8,087 nt of DNA from Clostridia bacterium (GTDB lineage Bacteria > Bacillota > Clostridia > UBA1381). Every line of letters starts with the position of its first letter. Position 1 is the first letter of the stretch. The stretch spans positions 1-8,087 of the forward strand of contig CAAGKL010000189.1 in the NCBI GenBank assembly GCA_900770405.1, written 5' to 3'. Under the pieces are notes generated by a model. It searched no databases, was not told where the DNA came from, and was given only the letters and a program-made list of their open reading frames with translations. Position numbers and translations under genes: made by a program. This document shows, piece after piece, positions 5,837 to 8,087 of this stretch.

Positions 5837-8076
5837 CGTCATTCTCCGCAATCGGCGGCAAATCCGGCTGCATCACCGCGCGGATACGCTCGGAATACAC
5901 CTCACGCGGCTTTGAGCCGTTCGCACCGCTTATCAGCCCGCGCGCCTCCATCTGGTCGATAATCCTGCCCGCGCGCGCATAGCCGACCTTCATACGCCTC
6001 TGAACCATAGCCGTCGAAATCTGACCGAGCTCGAGTGCAAGTTCAATCGCCTGCGGCAAAAGCGCGTCGGCATCATCGCCGTCCTCCTCCTCGGTCACAC
6101 CGTTTTCCCCTGTGGAAATCCGCTCGATATGCTCCTCCAAATCCTCGGAATAGTGCGTCGGCTCGGCATTCATCTTTACAAACTCTACCAGTCTCTCGAC
6201 CTCCTCGTCGGCAACAAACGCGCCCTGAACGCGCAGCGCCGATGGCAGCCCGGTCGGGTGATAGAGCATATCGCCCTTGCCCAAAAGCTTCTCCGCACCG
6301 CCGCGATCCAGAATCGTACGGCTGTCCACGCTGCTCGACACCGCAAACGCAATTCTGCTCGGCACATTCGCCTTAATCAGACCCGTAATAACGTCAACCG
6401 ACGGTCTCTGCGTCGCGATAATAAGATGCAGCCCCGCCGCACGCGCCAGCTGCGCCAGGCGGCAGATATAGTCCTCGACCTCCTTTGCCGCAACCATCAT
6501 AAGGTCGGCAAGCTCGTCTATGATTATAACGATTTTCGGCAGCTTTTCGCCGCCCTCCTTCGCAATGTGCGTGTTGTAGCTGTCAAGGTTTCTCGTCCCC
6601 GTCTCGGCGAACATCGCATACCTGCGCATCATCTCGCCCACAGCCCAGTTAAGTGCGCCCGCCGCGCGCTTCGGATCGGTCACGACAGGTATTAAAAGGT
6701 GCGGTATGCCGTTATATACGCCGAGCTCAACCACCTTCGGGTCAATCATAATCAGCTTGACCTCATCGGGGCTCGCCTTATAGAGAATACTTGTAATAAT
6801 CGTATTTATGCACACCGACTTACCCGACCCGGTAGAGCCGGCTATCAGGATATGCGGGAATTTGCCGATGTCGCCCATAATGACTCTGCCGCCGATGTCC
6901 TTGCCGAGCGCGACCGTCAGCTTTGATTTGCTTCGCTTAAAATCGTCGCTCTCGATAAGCTCGCGCACCGACACGAGCCCGACGCTTTTATTGGGTACTT
7001 CAATCCCGACCGCGGTTTTGCCCGGAACGGGCGCTACAAGCACCGTCGGTACGGCAAGATTTAACGCAATATCCTCGGAAAGTCCGGTGATTTTTGACAG
7101 CTTAATCCCGATGCTCGGCTGAATTTCGTACCTTGTTACCGCAGGACCGTTCGTCACCTGCAAAAGCTTTGCCTCGACGCCGAAATTCTTCAGTGTTTCC
7201 ATAAGCCGCATCGAGGTTTCCTGCATTTCCCTGCGCTTGTCGCCCGAGGTCGGCGTGCCCTTTTTCAAGAGCTCGACGCTCGGATAAACATACTCGTGTT
7301 TCTGCTCAATCGAGTCCTCAATCTCCGTTTTGACCTCGCGCTTTTCCTCCTCGGTCGCACGCGGTGCTTTCTGCGGCTTTTCCTCCGTCTTTTCGCGCTG
7401 CTGCTCCATAAGCTCGCGCACGCCCTCCGTCTGCGGCAGCTGCGCGCAAACCTCCTCAAGGAACTTGTCCGCGTCAAAGCCGCCCTCCGCCGAGAGCGTA
7501 TCCGATACCGGCGCAGTCTCCTCCGCCGGCTTTTCCTCTACCGGCTCTGCCGCCTTTTTCTCCTCTTTCTTTTTCGGCGGTTTCACACTCTGCGGCTCAT
7601 TCCCGTCCGCCAGCTCATCGTAAAACTGCGGCTCCTTTTCGCGCTTTACGCGCTTTTTCACCTTGCGCCCCTGCTCGCTGATATCGACCTTTTCGATGTC
7701 CTCGAGCTCATCGGTAACGCCGCTAAAAAAGCTCTGGATCGCGCTGATGAAGGATATTTTGAATATTACGCTGAAGAGCAAAAACATCACCGCAAGCACA
7801 ATTACAATCGACGCCGCCTTGCCAAAGCATTTATACAATAAAATTGCCAGCAAGCCGCCGAAAATCCCGCCGCCCGCGCCGGTCTGCCCGAGCGACCAGA
7901 GCTCGCCCGCCTGCGCAACGCCGCCCGGCGAAAACAGCCCAATCAGGCTGCCCGCCAGAATCATACAGGCAAGGCACAGCCCGCCCTTTATGTAAAATCT
8001 TTTCGTGCTCCTGCGCTTTAACGTATAAATTCCGAGTGCCAGAAGCACCGGCGGAATTAAATACGCCACGCCGGCA
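5829..8076 (-). CDS. ftsK: DNA translocase FtsK/SpoIIIE, 5'-truncated
   Basis: A membrane-anchored, ATP-driven DNA pump that moves chromosomes through the division or sporulation septum. The frame is open to the end of genuine sequence; comparison with B. subtilis SpoIIIE suggests about 50-60 N-terminal residues are missing, so a GTG at 8069 is internal. Numbering from that GTG: hydrophobic segments at about 3-17, 28-46, 66-80 and 86-106; a charged linker rich in Lys/Glu/Pro at about 120-255; the motor domain with Walker A GSTGSGKS at 411-418, Walker B IVIIIDELADL at 513-523, and ATQRPSVDVITG at 552-563; and a winged-helix gamma domain at about 670-728 (LGQISTAMVQRRMKVGYARA), which reads orienting DNA sequences. 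The stop TGA is at 5829-5831. FtsK and SpoIIIE cannot be separated on sequence alone; a sporulating Clostridium often has one protein for both roles. Confidence 0.96.
5844..5847 (-). promoter_or_regulatory. GGAG deciding the ygiQ start
   Basis: This core lies in the last codons of ftsK, 7 nt before the ATG at 5834-5836. It favours that codon over the ATG at 5840-5842 and the TTG at 5849-5851. The resulting 8-nt overlap with ftsK suggests translational coupling. Confidence 0.5.
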
Positions 8077-8087
8077 AGATCGGAAGA
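8077..8087. other. Illumina adapter remnant at the contig end
   Basis: AGATCGGAAGA is identical to the first 11 bases of the TruSeq adapter (AGATCGGAAGAGC) and sits exactly at the window's end, the expected place for untrimmed read-through. It should be removed; residues translated from it upstream of the ftsK frame are not biological. Confidence 0.9.

Noticed and set aside
7296..7841. Plus-strand open frame with Leu/Arg/Phe-rich repeats
   Set aside because: It mirrors the Lys/Glu-rich linker and membrane segments of FtsK on the other strand. The repetitive look comes from the GAG/AAG codons of that linker.
1..8087. tRNA, rRNA, CRISPR array, insertion sequence, phage or defence genes
   Set aside because: No cloverleaf, regular repeat-spacer pattern, transposase motif or terminal inverted repeats were seen on either strand, and real genes account for nearly all of the sequence.

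Overview
The window looks like one end of a draft-assembly contig from an uncultured, fairly GC-rich, endospore-forming member of the Clostridia (Firmicutes/Bacillota). The reasons are a cotJA-cotJB-cotJC spore-coat cluster, an FtsK/SpoIIIE translocase, strong AGGAGG-type ribosome-binding sites, and proteins that read like clostridial versions of YgiQ, FolD and galactokinase. The last 11 bases (8077-8087) match the start of the Illumina TruSeq adapter, so the right edge is a sequencing artefact rather than genome.

Layout. Nearly everything is on the minus strand, so transcription runs from right to left. From 8076 down to 1107 lies a very tight run of six genes: ftsK/spoIIIE (5' end missing), a YgiQ-type radical SAM protein, folD, a galactokinase-family GHMP kinase, a family-6 DNA (hypoxanthine/uracil) glycosylase, and a small DUF1294 membrane protein. 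Junctions are 8-nt, 125-nt, 0-nt, 1-nt (TAATG) and 4-nt (ATGA), which suggests one translationally coupled operon. It ends at a strong composite hairpin with a T6 tract (1046-1115). After a short gap with a possible SigE-like promoter, the spore-coat genes cotJA and cotJB follow. The third gene, cotJC (manganese-catalase-like), keeps only about its first 33 codons and then runs into unrelated sequence at about 400-412. The left 367 bases hold the 3' end of a plus-strand gene with TPR-like helices, followed by a hairpin that sits inside the cotJC remnant.

Function. The main operon mixes housekeeping jobs: chromosome translocation, an uncharacterised radical SAM reaction, one-carbon folate metabolism, sugar phosphorylation and DNA repair. 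There is no pathway logic beyond co-transcription. The cotJ genes encode coat proteins made in the mother cell during sporulation.

I found no convincing new biological system. The points most worth a second look are the broken cotJC and its junction, the adapter remnant, the 125-nt ygiQ/folD overlap with a Gly/Arg/Lys-rich tail, and the non-canonical sugar-binding motif of the galactokinase-like protein. There are no RNA genes, CRISPR arrays, insertion sequences or phage genes that I can see, and no gene-free stretch longer than 300 bases.
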